This document shows positions 1-8,041 of a stretch of 35,605 nucleotides of DNA, in pieces. This DNA comes from Octadecabacter sp. (lineage in GTDB: Bacteria; Pseudomonadota; Alphaproteobacteria; Rhodobacterales; Rhodobacteraceae). The DNA is taken from the NCBI GenBank assembly GCA_028825445.1, contig JAPKAD010000021.1, positions 1-35,605 of the forward strand. The letters are read 5' to 3'. Positions within the stretch are counted from its first letter, which is position 1. The number at the start of each line of letters is the position of its first letter. The notes beneath the pieces were generated by a model that worked only from the letters and a program-made list of their open reading frames with translations, had not been told where the DNA came from and did no database searches. Both the position numbers and the translations under genes were made by a program.

Positions 1-22
1 AATCGATGTCCAATAATACAAC

Positions 23-46
23 AGCCGCCCTACGGGGCGGCTTTTG
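23..46 (+). terminator. Rho-independent terminator of an upstream unit
   Basis: An 8-bp perfect stem (AGCCGCCC / GGGCGGCT) with a TACG loop is followed by TTTT. This is a classic intrinsic terminator. The gene it ends lies to the left of the window, or could be on the minus strand, where the T run is poorer. Confidence 0.8.
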
Positions 47-223
47 TATGTCTAAGGCATAATTATATATATTCTGTGAATGTAATTTTAATTTTTAAAA
101 CCCCCATGCTTTAGTTAAAATTGATATTGGAGATATTTATAACCATGAATATTTCAGGAATTAATATCTGCATAAAGAAATTAAATAAAAAGGTTTTAGT
201 TTTAATTTATTGAACGATTCACC

Positions 224-252
224 TTGAGGTCATTTTGATTTGGTACTAGGTG
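224..252 (+). promoter_or_regulatory. Candidate sigma-70 promoter of tRNA-fMet
   Basis: A TTGAGG box at 224-229 is followed after 17 bases by TAGGTG at 247-252, placing a start a few bases before the tRNA at 265. The -35 box is good and the -10 box weak. A similar TTGAGG box with 17-base spacing precedes greA. Read by eye only. Confidence 0.35.
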
Positions 253-264
253 ATAGGAACTTGG

Positions 265-341
<77 letters not shown>

Positions 342-364
342 AGCCCAGCGAAGTTTGCTGCAGT

Positions 365-391
365 AAAAAGCCCGGTAACCCCGGGTTTTTT
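365..391 (+). terminator. Terminator of tRNA-fMet
   Basis: The stem CCCGG (371-375) / CCGGG (381-385) is preceded by an A run and followed by six T and further T-rich sequence. It lies 24 bases after the tRNA CCA end. Confidence 0.8.
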
Positions 392-396
392 CTTTT

Positions 397-877
397 TTAA
401 AGGACTGCTTCGATGTTAATAAGATAACAAGCTGATGAGTTTCCTTCCAAGAAGATCTTGCCAATCAGTTTGCTTCTTCGAAAAACTGCGTATCGAGAAA
501 GTATTACTGAAGTTTTATTTATACCGTATTTTACGTTGTCTTTTCAATTTTGGAGAAACAACTTTGTCTAATAAACTAATAATTAAGTCAAAATGTAATG
601 TGCTTCATTAGGGAGCATCGACGATCCGCGTCTCAATACTTTTAAGTGGTGGTGATGGGCTAATTTTGATTACATGAAACAATTTGTATGAACGGTAAGA
701 ACCGCACCTTTACAGGGGAATGAGTAAACTGTTGAACCAGTCAAAGCATGCTCTCTAAGAATCTCAACAAATAATAGCTTGAGAAGTTTATAACTGCCAA
801 ATCATAGTTCGATCATAGTTGCTGTGACCATTGCATCAGTGATCAATTCGCGGTGTATTATAGCTACCACATAAATT
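397..877. other. AT-rich gap without a recognised gene
   Basis: About 480 bases between the tRNA terminator and the leader ORF at 890. I see no ORF with a ribosome binding site and no convincing protein remnant. A TATTAT box at 856-861 could be the -10 element of the 890-2624 unit, but the best -35 (TTGCAT, 831-836) is 19 bases away, so the promoter is uncertain. Confidence 0.5.
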
Positions 878-889
878 GAGGAGTGTGAG

Positions 890-943
890 ATGTTGATCGC
901 CGCCAAACTAGCAAGTGACTTCTGGTCAGAAATTTCTATATGA
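890..943 (+). CDS. Short leader ORF (17 aa) overlapping the SnoaL-like gene
   Basis: Encodes MLIAAKLASDFWSEISI. Its ATG is preceded at an ideal 6-base distance by GAGGAG (878-883), one of the better Shine-Dalgarno matches in the window. Its TGA overlaps the ATG of the next gene (ATGA, 940-943), and that gene has no ribosome binding site of its own. It therefore probably acts as a translated leader that feeds ribosomes into the SnoaL-like gene. It could equally be the stub of a decayed upstream gene. No function for the peptide can be read from its sequence. Confidence 0.4.
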   Translation: MLIAAKLASDFWSEISI

Positions 944-1914
944 AGGGTTTTGATCCGCAGTATTTAGATCTGCCAGACTATATTCTTAAATGCACTGCGA
1001 TGATTTGGGAAGGTCGATCAATATCGGCCCTCAACTGGCACTATGGTGATGACCTTCTTGTAAGAACCCCAGCCAGTATAAGCCGTGGTAATGCCGCTGG
1101 TAAAGCAAACACAATGGCGACGTTAACTGAATTTCCAGATCGTAAATTGTTAGGCGAAGATGTCATATGGTGTGGTGACGATGAGGCAGGCTTTTTATCA
1201 TCGCACCGCATCATCTCAACTGCGACACACATTGGTGGCGCATTTGGTCCTGCAACTGGATGCAAACTCATTTTCCGGACAATAGCTGATACATTTTGCC
1301 GAGAAAATCGGGTCTGGGATGAATGGCTCATCCGAGACAATGCTGCGATTGCAGTCCAATTGGGGCAAACCGCACAAGACGCTGCACGAGCATCAATTTT
1401 GTCTGGTGATGCGAATATGCCACTCACACCTGACTCAGATATTCCTGGTCCCTATCTGGGTACAGGAAACGACAATGAATGGGGCAACAAACACGCCGAC
1501 ATTTTGCGCAAAATTATGAGCACTGATTTTCCGGTTATTATGAAGCAATATGACCGCGCATGTTACCTTTCGTTGCCCGGTGGGCAAGATGTTCATGGCA
1601 GTGATGAAGCTGTAAGTTTTTGGTTGGGACTGCGCAGCGCATTTCCGTCTGCTGAATTTAAGATTGAACACCAAATAGGGCGTTCTGATACGATGATGTC
1701 CCCGCGAAGTGCAATACGTTGGTCACTGACAGGGCATCACGATGGTTGGGGGCGCTTTGGGCGTCCTACGGGCGCCCAAGTGCATATTATGGGTGTGAGC
1801 CATGTTGAATTTGGGCCCTGGGGGTTGCGCCGTGAGGTAACCATTTTCGATGAAATTGCGATCTGGAAACAAATATTGCTACAATCCGAGCTAGAGAGTG
1901 AAAAGAGCAAATAA
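940..1914 (+). CDS. SnoaL/NTF2-like two-domain protein (nuclear transport factor 2 family)
   Basis: A 324-residue protein resembling the roseobacter SnoaL-like polyketide-cyclase/NTF2 family proteins that start near MKGFDP..D.PDYI. Two cone-shaped NTF2-like domains are apparent. The first is at about residues 10-150 (IWEGRSISALNWHYGDD, then FPDRKLLGEDVIW, then DEWLIRDNAAI). The second is at about 185-315 (HADILRKIM, FPSAEFKIEHQIGR, RWSLTGHHDGWG, FDEIAIWKQIL). The start at 940 matches the family N-terminus but lacks a Shine-Dalgarno site, so translation is probably coupled to the 17-residue ORF by the ATGA overlap. The stop overlaps the next start (TAATG). The family is catalytically diverse and the substrate is unknown. 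Its neighbours (RraA-type protein, Pot-like importer) suggest small-molecule catabolism; this is inference. Confidence 0.88.
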   Translation: MKGFDPQYLDLPDYILKCTAMIWEGRSISALNWHYGDDLLVRTPASISRGNAAGKANTMATLTEFPDRKLLGEDVIWCGDDEAGFLSSHRIISTATHIGGAFGPATGCKLIFRTIADTFCRENRVWDEWLIRDNAAIAVQLGQTAQDAARASILSGDANMPLTPDSDIPGPYLGTGNDNEWGNKHADILRKIMSTDFPVIMKQYDRACYLSLPGGQDVHGSDEAVSFWLGLRSAFPSAEFKIEHQIGRSDTMMSPRSAIRWSLTGHHDGWGRFGRPTGAQVHIMGVSHVEFGPWGLRREVTIFDEIAIWKQILLQSELESEKSK

Positions 1915-2624
1915 TGACCAAAAAAACACTCCCGGACGATCTACTTGAACTGCTGCGATTGGTTGATACACCAACAGTCTGCAATGCAATCGAAGTTGCT
2001 CAAGGAAAGCGCGGATTTAACAGATTTACTCGTGGAACAATGCAGCACTCCAAGCCGAACGACCCTGCTGTTGTAGGGTTCGCCCGAACCGCTCGCATTT
2101 CAGGGCTTGCGCCACCTAGTGAAACTAAGGATGTAATTAGTACCCGCCGAATGAGCTATTTTAAGTCGATGGCGGCCGGGCAGGCTCCAGCTGTTGCAGT
2201 GATTGAAGATGTGGATTATCCAAACTGCATTGCGGGATGGTGGGGCGAAGTCCATGTCGCTGTTCACAAAGGATTGGGTATGATTGGGGCAGTCACTAAT
2301 GGTGTGATGCGCGATCTTGACGTTATTGACGATGGGTTTCCAGTCCTTGCTGGATCAGTTGGTCCAAGTCACGGTTATGTCCATGTCGTTGATGTTGGTA
2401 CGCAGGTAAATATATTTGGAATGCGCGTTAATGAAGATGAGCTTATTCATGCTGATCGACATGGGTCAATTGTGATCCCAAACGACGTCATCCCAAAGCT
2501 TAAATCTGCCATTGAAAAGGTTGTCGAAAACGAAGCCATCGTTTTAGGCCCAGCCCGCGCACCAGATTTCAACATTGATAAGCTTGAAGTAGTTTGGGCC
2601 GCCTTTGAAGCCGCAAGAACATAA
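1914..2624 (+). CDS. RraA family protein (HMG-aldolase/RraA fold)
   Basis: A 236-residue member of the RraA-like family, which covers 4-hydroxy-4-methyl-2-oxoglutarate aldolase, oxaloacetate decarboxylase and the RNase E inhibitor RraA. The central signature is present: GWWGEVHVAVHKGLGMIGAV, then NGVMRDLD with the Arg-Asp pair that binds substrate and metal in the aldolases, then FPVLAGSVGPSHGYVH. The usual DG before the RD pair reads NG here. The N-terminal helix DLLELLRLVDTPTVCNAI is typical of the family. Its ATG overlaps the stop of the SnoaL-like gene by one base, so the two are translationally coupled. In this context a catabolic lyase is likelier than RNase E control. The exact reaction cannot be told. 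Confidence 0.88.
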   Translation: MTKKTLPDDLLELLRLVDTPTVCNAIEVAQGKRGFNRFTRGTMQHSKPNDPAVVGFARTARISGLAPPSETKDVISTRRMSYFKSMAAGQAPAVAVIEDVDYPNCIAGWWGEVHVAVHKGLGMIGAVTNGVMRDLDVIDDGFPVLAGSVGPSHGYVHVVDVGTQVNIFGMRVNEDELIHADRHGSIVIPNDVIPKLKSAIEKVVENEAIVLGPARAPDFNIDKLEVVWAAFEAART

Positions 2625-3699
2625 TGACATTATGATTGATATTCAGAATGTCCTAGGGAAGATCTGATTTGACAACTTATCTAAAATTTTAGCCCACTCT
2701 ATACTCAGTGAAAAGTCCAAGTCTATGTTATGTTTCTTCGCGATGTTGATGGCGGTTATTAGTGTAGACCTAGGGGGTTGGTTTAGTATCAAACTTTGCA
2801 CACAAAGACTAGTCTTAGCCGTTAACTAGTAACACTCGCTTAGCGACGTTTTCTCGTGATAAAGTAGTTTATTATACACATACACTCCACAGCTGCTCCT
2901 GTTTAAGTTCAGTTACCAACATAATGCTACTTATGAAATTTATGTTTTTCACTTATTTTGCAGAGGGCCGGCCATAGGGAGCAAGATAGGGCAAGACACA
3001 GGAGATTTGGCCGCCACCAAGCCCTTTGATCTATTCCGATCATTATTCTAAAATATCAAAATAATAGGTTTTCCTATAAGTGTAACGAAACTCACAGTCA
3101 GTCCTGATATGCTGAGCATTACGTGGACAGATGAAACCACCACACAATTTCCTTCAATTTGTTTGTGTGACAATTAACCCCTCCGGACTGCACCCAGATA
3201 CAAGAGAAAAAACGCTGGATTTAATGGCTATCGACGAAATACCAGAACTTAACTCAGTTAAGTTGAACCATAATACGGCTGTTCTGAATTATGAAGACAG
3301 CCACATTAGCAACATATCAATTTCCTTAATCAACGCACATCATTTTGGCTAATACAGCTAACCCGTTTGTTGCGCCTCTTATTTTATCAGATGGTTATCT
3401 TTAGAGATTCAGACTCAGGGATGCAGGCGCGGTCTTCCTTGTTTATATCGTCATATTAGACATATTCGCTCCAAAATTTTGACCAGAAAGCAACTAATTC
3501 GCCTTTCGGAAGACAATCATCAAAAAAGGAATAACCACACATCTTATTTATGGTGATAAAGAATGGACGGGATGTTCGCTCGTATTTGTAAGTGAGTGAG
3601 CTTTGAATTCATAAAACTCTTTATTCTTACAATTATTCGTACATATACCATTTTCAACCTCAGGCTGGCAGCTGTGCAATGTGCCATAAGGTCAAACGT
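2625..3699. other. Decayed gap between convergent units, with coding-like remnants
   Basis: About 1.1 kb of mostly AT-rich sequence between the RraA-type gene and the end of the Pot-like operon. A frame at about 2962-3051 is protein-like (listed separately). An open 73-codon frame at 3131-3352 has no ribosome binding site and no family resemblance, so I do not call it. A small inverted repeat GACATT/AATGTC (2626-2652) directly after the RraA stop has no T run. No clear terminator for either flanking unit was found. Confidence 0.5.
2962..3051 (+). pseudogene. Possible C-terminal remnant of an FAD-dependent oxidoreductase
   Basis: A frame reading RGPAIGSKIGQDTGDLAATK followed by PFDLFRSLF and a TAA stop (3049-3051). 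It resembles the last 30 residues of DAO-type FAD oxidoreductases, which commonly end in a GPAIG-type FAD-binding helix and then a ...DLxxFRxxRF tail. No start or upstream domain is visible in the same frame, so it would be a relic. Such oxidoreductases often accompany Pot-like importers, which makes the idea plausible, but the match is short and made from memory. Confidence 0.25.
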
Positions 3700-4548
3700 C
3701 TATTCCCCGCTGGCTATCCGTGCTGACCGGCGACGCAGGGCTTCGAGTGTAAATAGTAAGGCTGCTGACAACACAATCAAAAGGGTGGCCACCGCTAGAA
3801 TTGTGGGATTAATCTGTTCACGCAAGCCAGAAAACATCTGTCTTGGAATTGTTCGTTGCTCTGGTCCTGCGAGGAACAGTACTAATACGACTTCATCGAA
3901 GGACGTGACGAACGCAAACAGCCCACCTGAAATAACGCCAGGCCTGATCAGTGGGATGACCACATCCCAGAATACTTTGACTGGTGAGGCGCCAAGGCTG
4001 AGGCCTGCAACAAATAAAGCGCGGTCAAAACCGCTTAGTGTTGCTGTAACGGTGATAATCACAAATGGGACGCCTAGTGCAGCGTGAGCTATTATGAGTC
4101 CTGTGAACGTCCCCACGAGATTAAATTGCGTGTAGAAAAAAAACATGCCCGCTGCTATAATAATAAGTGGCACAATCATTGGTGAAAGCAAAATCGCAGT
4201 GATAAGCCGCTTATAAGGCATCCACTGCGATGACAGGCCGACAGCAGCCAGCGTGCCAAGAACTGTGGCGATAAACGCAGCAATGGTGCCAACAATAAAG
4301 CTGTTACGTATAGCAAGAAGCCAATTCGAGTCATCGATAATTTCTTGATACCAACGCATTGAATAAGCCTCAGGATCAAGCGATAGCATGCCTTCTGTGA
4401 AGGTAAAGAAAGGTTGGGAATTAAACGACAACGGCATAATGATAAGGATTGGTAGCATTAAAAATACTAGCACTAGAAACGCTGTGACCCGCAAGCCGTA
4501 GTGACCTATAATGTTCCAAAACGTATAATATTCAGGAAACCGTTTCAT
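3700..4548 (-). CDS. ABC importer permease, PotC-like
   Basis: A 282-residue inner-membrane permease of the spermidine/putrescine (PotC) type. It has six predicted membrane segments, beginning with FLVLVFLMLPILIIMPLSF near residues 19-45. The cytoplasmic EAA coupling loop near residue 190 reads AGLSLGASPVKVFWDVVIP, the site that docks on the ATPase. It is the last gene of the minus-strand operon and begins only 3 bases after the stop of the other permease, so the two are translated together. The substrate cannot be read from the sequence; polyamine or a related organic cation or amino acid is usual for the family. Confidence 0.93.
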   Translation of the reverse strand: MKRFPEYYTFWNIIGHYGLRVTAFLVLVFLMLPILIIMPLSFNSQPFFTFTEGMLSLDPEAYSMRWYQEIIDDSNWLLAIRNSFIVGTIAAFIATVLGTLAAVGLSSQWMPYKRLITAILLSPMIVPLIIIAAGMFFFYTQFNLVGTFTGLIIAHAALGVPFVIITVTATLSGFDRALFVAGLSLGASPVKVFWDVVIPLIRPGVISGGLFAFVTSFDEVVLVLFLAGPEQRTIPRQMFSGLREQINPTILAVATLLIVLSAALLFTLEALRRRSARIASGE

Positions 4549-4551
4549 AGT

Positions 4552-5793
4552 CTATCCCAGCTTGATGTTACTAGTGCCAACAAACTTGTCAAACAACCAA
4601 TAAAGAACCAAAATCAAGATCAACAAGAGTGATCCGAGTGCCGCTGCGAGTTCCCAGTTGTTGGATTGCTGCATGTGGAATGCGATGATGTTGGATATCA
4701 TCTGCCCGTCTACACCACCTACTAAAGCGGGTGTGATATAATACCCAACTGAAATGATGAAAACTAATAAAGCGCCAGCAGAAAGCCCTGGTAAACTCAT
4801 CGGTAGGTAGATTCTATACCACGCACCAATAGGGCGGCTACCCATTGAAATCGCTGCTCGCATAAAGCTATTATCGATCCCGCGCATTACAGCGTATAGT
4901 GGTAAAACCATGAACGGTAGCAGAATGTGCGTCATCGCAATGATGGTTGCGAATTGTGTGTAAAGCATCTCAATAGGTTGGTCTGTTATTCCTAACGCTA
5001 GGAGGGTGGAGTTAACGACCCCATTGGTCTGCAACAATGCAATCCACGCAGTCGTGCGTACTAGCAGCGATGTCCAAAATGGCAGCAGCACAAACACCAT
5101 TAGAAAGTTTGCCAGGCCAGAAGCCGCATGCGCCATAAAGAAAGCAAGAGGATAGCCCAATAATACGGTAAGTATTGTAATAATAAGAGCCATTTTTAGG
5201 GTCTTAGTATACAACTGTTTGTAAATTTGTGTGTCACGTGGTGCAATACCACCACTTACTGTGCGTTCCATGTCGACCGCTGTTAGATAATAGCTGGATG
5301 AATAAATTGGTCCCGCATCGCGCACGGCACGCCATGTGGTGGGATCAGACCAGCGGTCATTCGCATCAAGCAGCAACGCAACACCATTGGTGGCAATAGC
5401 GCTGTCTTCAACGCGGCGCAGGTTACGGGCAGTGGACTTTACAACGCTCGACATGCCAGGCAGGGCGCGGTTGATTTCATCGGCAAGTTGGCCCGATGTT
5501 CGTTCGTTGGCCATACGCTTCAAATCAGTTGCGAATTGGATCAGAATAGTATCGTCAGGCAGGTCTTCGCCAGACCAGTCCTCAAGCGCAATTAGTGTTT
5601 CGGGCAATAGGTTTGCGACCGTGGGGTTGTGGACACTACGATACAGCATCGTCGTGATCGGGGCAACGAACGCGAAAATAATGAAGACCAGCAGGGGCAC
5701 CACAAACAAAAATGCCTGAAGCCGACGCTTGCGCACTTCGCGCGCAGCATTGCGGGCGTCATCAGGATCTAAGGTGTGTGATGTAGGGATCAT
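4552..5793 (-). CDS. ABC importer permease, PotB-like, with large periplasmic insertion
   Basis: A 413-residue permease, far longer than the roughly 285-310 residues of classical PotB. The first membrane segment (about 27-50, AFLFVVPLLVFIIFAFVAPI) is followed by about 145 mainly polar residues before the next one (near 198-220, MALIITILTVLLGYPLAFFM). This would form a sizeable periplasmic domain. The normal six-helix core follows, with the EAA loop AAISMGSRPIGAWYRIYLP near residue 315. The ATG is preceded by AAGG in the minus orientation. It pairs with the PotC-like subunit to make the channel. The insertion recalls extended periplasmic loops such as that of MalF and may contact the binding protein; that role is inference. 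Confidence 0.92.
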   Translation of the reverse strand: MIPTSHTLDPDDARNAAREVRKRRLQAFLFVVPLLVFIIFAFVAPITTMLYRSVHNPTVANLLPETLIALEDWSGEDLPDDTILIQFATDLKRMANERTSGQLADEINRALPGMSSVVKSTARNLRRVEDSAIATNGVALLLDANDRWSDPTTWRAVRDAGPIYSSSYYLTAVDMERTVSGGIAPRDTQIYKQLYTKTLKMALIITILTVLLGYPLAFFMAHAASGLANFLMVFVLLPFWTSLLVRTTAWIALLQTNGVVNSTLLALGITDQPIEMLYTQFATIIAMTHILLPFMVLPLYAVMRGIDNSFMRAAISMGSRPIGAWYRIYLPMSLPGLSAGALLVFIISVGYYITPALVGGVDGQMISNIIAFHMQQSNNWELAAALGSLLLILILVLYWLFDKFVGTSNIKLG

Positions 5794-5810
5794 GTTGTGC
5801 CTTATGTAAT

Positions 5811-5836
5811 CTCCCGCGCTGAAAACAGCGCGGGAG
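5811..5836 (-). promoter_or_regulatory. Strong intergenic stem-loop between binding-protein and permease genes
   Basis: A perfect 11-bp inverted repeat, CTCCCGCGCTG / CAGCGCGGGAG, with a 4-base loop, sits between the stop of the binding-protein gene (5845) and the start of the PotB-like permease (5793). In the minus direction no T run follows, so it is not a typical terminator. Hairpins at this place in binding-protein operons usually protect the upstream mRNA 3' end and let the binding protein be made in excess over the permeases (known from malE-malF and similar operons). That role here is inferred. Confidence 0.75.
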
Positions 5837-5844
5837 AAATTGGT

Positions 5845-6888
5845 TTACTGCAGCAGCCATTCGTTGAACTTCTCACCTAGGCTTTCGCCGAAGTCAGCCC
5901 AAAAAATGCCATCAGCTTTGAGGCCTACATCGAGATGCGCTGTTGGTAGGTTTTCCTTTACCTCATCAGACAAAAGCGCCTGTGCGGAACGACGTGTCGG
6001 ACCATAAGCTACGTCCTGCATGCCGGACAATGGCACAGTGCGCGTGGCGGACTCGATGAATTGCATCGACAGATCCAAGTTTTCTGTACCACGCATAATC
6101 GCCCAGACATCAAGATCATAAACATGGCTGTCCCAAACAATTTCAAACGGTGCACCATCCTCTTCGATGACTGCAAAGATACGACCATTGGCGGATTGTA
6201 CCATGGCTGCACCACCATCGTTTAACAAAACGGGAGCTTGAGACCAGCTATCATACCAAACGATGTCTTCCTTAATTGTGTCGAGCTTTGCAAAAGCACG
6301 CGCCTGACCTTCGTCTGTCGCAAGTACTTCATAGATGTCTTCGTGTGCGACACCATCGGCAATCAGGGCCCATTCCATGTTTACCTGTGGACGCTTGCGC
6401 AGGCCACGGTTTCCAGGAAATGCTTCGACGTCAAAAAACTCGGCCATAGTCGTTGGGCCGGGGCCGTTGTCAGTGTTGGTCGCAAAAACAACGGACCACA
6501 CTATGTTACCAACGCCACATTCGTTGGCCAGTGCTGCGGGAATAAAATCATCTGCTGCAGCTACGCCGTCGTCGCCAGCTGGCAGGACGCTGTGATTGAG
6601 GATTTCGAGGTAGCCTTCAGCGCAAGCACGTTCAAGGTCGATTACTTCAATATCGACGACGTCCCAGAGGATATTGCCAGCTTCGAATTGCGCCTTCATT
6701 TCAGCGATGCCACCGCCGTAGTCTTCAAACAATACATTCACGCCAGTTTCGGCCATGAATGGATCTATCATATGCTCTCGCTGAGCAGCACCATAAGCAC
6801 CACCAAACGAGGTGACAGTCAGGTCTTGAGCCATCAATGGGCTGGCAGTCAGCGCCAAGGTGACCAATAACGTCAGATGTTTATTCAT
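5845..6888 (-). CDS. Extracellular solute-binding protein, PotD-like
   Basis: A 347-residue periplasmic binding protein. It opens with a signal peptide (MNKHLTLLVTLALTASPLMA, cleavage expected after residue 20) and the typical start of the mature domain, LTVTSFGGAYGAAQREHMI, seen in spermidine/putrescine-type and related family 1 binding proteins. Later landmarks are GNILWDVVDIEV, FPGNRGLRKRP and the C-terminal YGPTRRSA segment. The start has a strong ribosome binding site (AAAGGGAGA in the minus orientation). It lies 58 bases after the ATPase gene, and the hairpin at 5811-5836 follows it. It delivers the ligand to the two permeases; the ligand is unknown. Confidence 0.93.
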   Translation of the reverse strand: MNKHLTLLVTLALTASPLMAQDLTVTSFGGAYGAAQREHMIDPFMAETGVNVLFEDYGGGIAEMKAQFEAGNILWDVVDIEVIDLERACAEGYLEILNHSVLPAGDDGVAAADDFIPAALANECGVGNIVWSVVFATNTDNGPGPTTMAEFFDVEAFPGNRGLRKRPQVNMEWALIADGVAHEDIYEVLATDEGQARAFAKLDTIKEDIVWYDSWSQAPVLLNDGGAAMVQSANGRIFAVIEEDGAPFEIVWDSHVYDLDVWAIMRGTENLDLSMQFIESATRTVPLSGMQDVAYGPTRRSAQALLSDEVKENLPTAHLDVGLKADGIFWADFGESLGEKFNEWLLQ

Positions 6889-6946
6889 CAGTTTCTCCCT
6901 TTAATAAACCAGGAATTTATGCAGGCCCTGGCTTGCCAATTTTCGC

Positions 6947-8041
6947 CTAACTTATTGGAAAAGCGATGCAATTTTTGATTAGTGAAAGTAGCTTTGCTGA
7001 TGCGCCATCATCAAATTCTGGCGCTGATAAATCGTTAAGAACCTTAACAACTACGTCGGTTCCATTTGGTAGTTTAAAATAATAGCGGATGAAATCACCT
7101 ACATAAATGCGTGTATTGAATGTTACGTCCAGCGAGTTTTCATGGGCATGTGTAGTCGGGTGAATAAAAAGCTTTTCAGGTCGAATCGATACCTTGCATG
7201 CATTGCCAACCGCTAAACCAGCAGCAGTTTGTGTAGTGATCGTGCCTGTATCTGTCTTCACTTTTGCAGTGCACCCTTCAATGCTTACAACCTTGCCGAG
7301 CACAAAATTATTCTCACCGATAAAATCTGCAACAAAGGCATTTATGGGGCGTTCATAAAGCTCTGAAGGTGGAGCGCACTGTTGTACAACACCATCATTA
7401 AATACGGCTATCCGATCCGACATTGATAGTGCCTCGGTTTGATCATGAGTCACATAGATTACAGTAAATCCAAGCTTTTTGTGCAGACGTGTTATTTCAA
7501 ACTGCATCTGTTCACGTAGGTTTTTGTCTAACGCGCCAAGTGGTTCGTCCATTAAGATTAAAGCGGGCTCAAAGATCATCGCGCGCGCTAAGGCCACACG
7601 TTGTTTTTGTCCACCTGACAGTTGTCCAGGGCGGCGGTCACCGAAGTTTGAAAGCTCCACGAGTTTTAGGTATTTTGCTACGCGGTCGTTGATTTCGCCT
7701 TTTGGCAATTTGCGTACTGTGAGCGGGTAAGCTAGGTTCTCAGCCACGGACATATGTGGAAATAAGGCATAGTTTTGAAAAACCATCCCAATGTTCCGCT
7801 TGTTTGGTGCTGTCTTATTGATCGATTTACCCTCAATCGCAATGTTGCCAGATGTAACGCTTTCAAATCCAGCGAGCATCATCAAAACTGTGGTTTTACC
7901 AGATCCAGATGGGCCAAGCAGGGTAATAAACTCACCCTCTTTCACGTCAATATCGAAGCCTTTAACAACAAGGGACTTCTGGTCATAGCTTTTTTTGACG
8001 TTATCAAAACGCAAAAAGGTATCAGGTCTAATTTCATTCAT
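6947..8041 (-). CDS. ABC importer ATP-binding protein, PotA-like
   Basis: A 364-residue cytoplasmic ATPase with all expected motifs in order: Walker [10 protein letters not shown] (about 43-51), Q-loop [12 protein letters not shown], signature [14 protein letters not shown], Walker [13 protein letters not shown], and the switch His in THDQTEA. A TOBE regulatory domain follows (about 245-360, [11 protein letters not shown]). This is the architecture of PotA and related importers. It is the first gene of the minus-strand operon and probably follows its promoter in the large gap to its right. The assigned ATG has only a distant AGGGG upstream, so initiation may be weak or differently placed. Confidence 0.95.
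   Translation of the reverse strand: MNEIRPDTFLRFDNVKKSYDQKSLVVKGFDIDVKEGEFITLLGPSGSGKTTVLMMLAGFESVTSGNIAIEGKSINKTAPNKRNIGMVFQNYALFPHMSVAENLAYPLTVRKLPKGEINDRVAKYLKLVELSNFGDRRPGQLSGGQKQRVALARAMIFEPALILMDEPLGALDKNLREQMQFEITRLHKKLGFTVIYVTHDQTEALSMSDRIAVFNDGVVQQCAPPSELYERPINAFVADFIGENNFVLGKVVSIEGCTAKVKTDTGTITTQTAAGLAVGNACKVSIRPEKLFIHPTTHAHENSLDVTFNTRIYVGDFIRYYFKLPNGTDVVVKVLNDLSAPEFDDGASAKLLSLIKNCIAFPIS

Noticed and set aside
3131..3352. 73-codon plus-strand ORF in the gap
   Set aside because: No ribosome site, AT-driven composition and no recognisable family; left as part of the gap.
3596..4087. 163-codon plus-strand ORF
   Set aside because: It lies opposite the PotC-like permease, has no ribosome binding site, and its residues are the antisense shadow of membrane helices.
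6238..6870. 210-codon plus-strand ORF
   Set aside because: Antisense shadow of the binding-protein gene, which has a signal peptide and clear family motifs.
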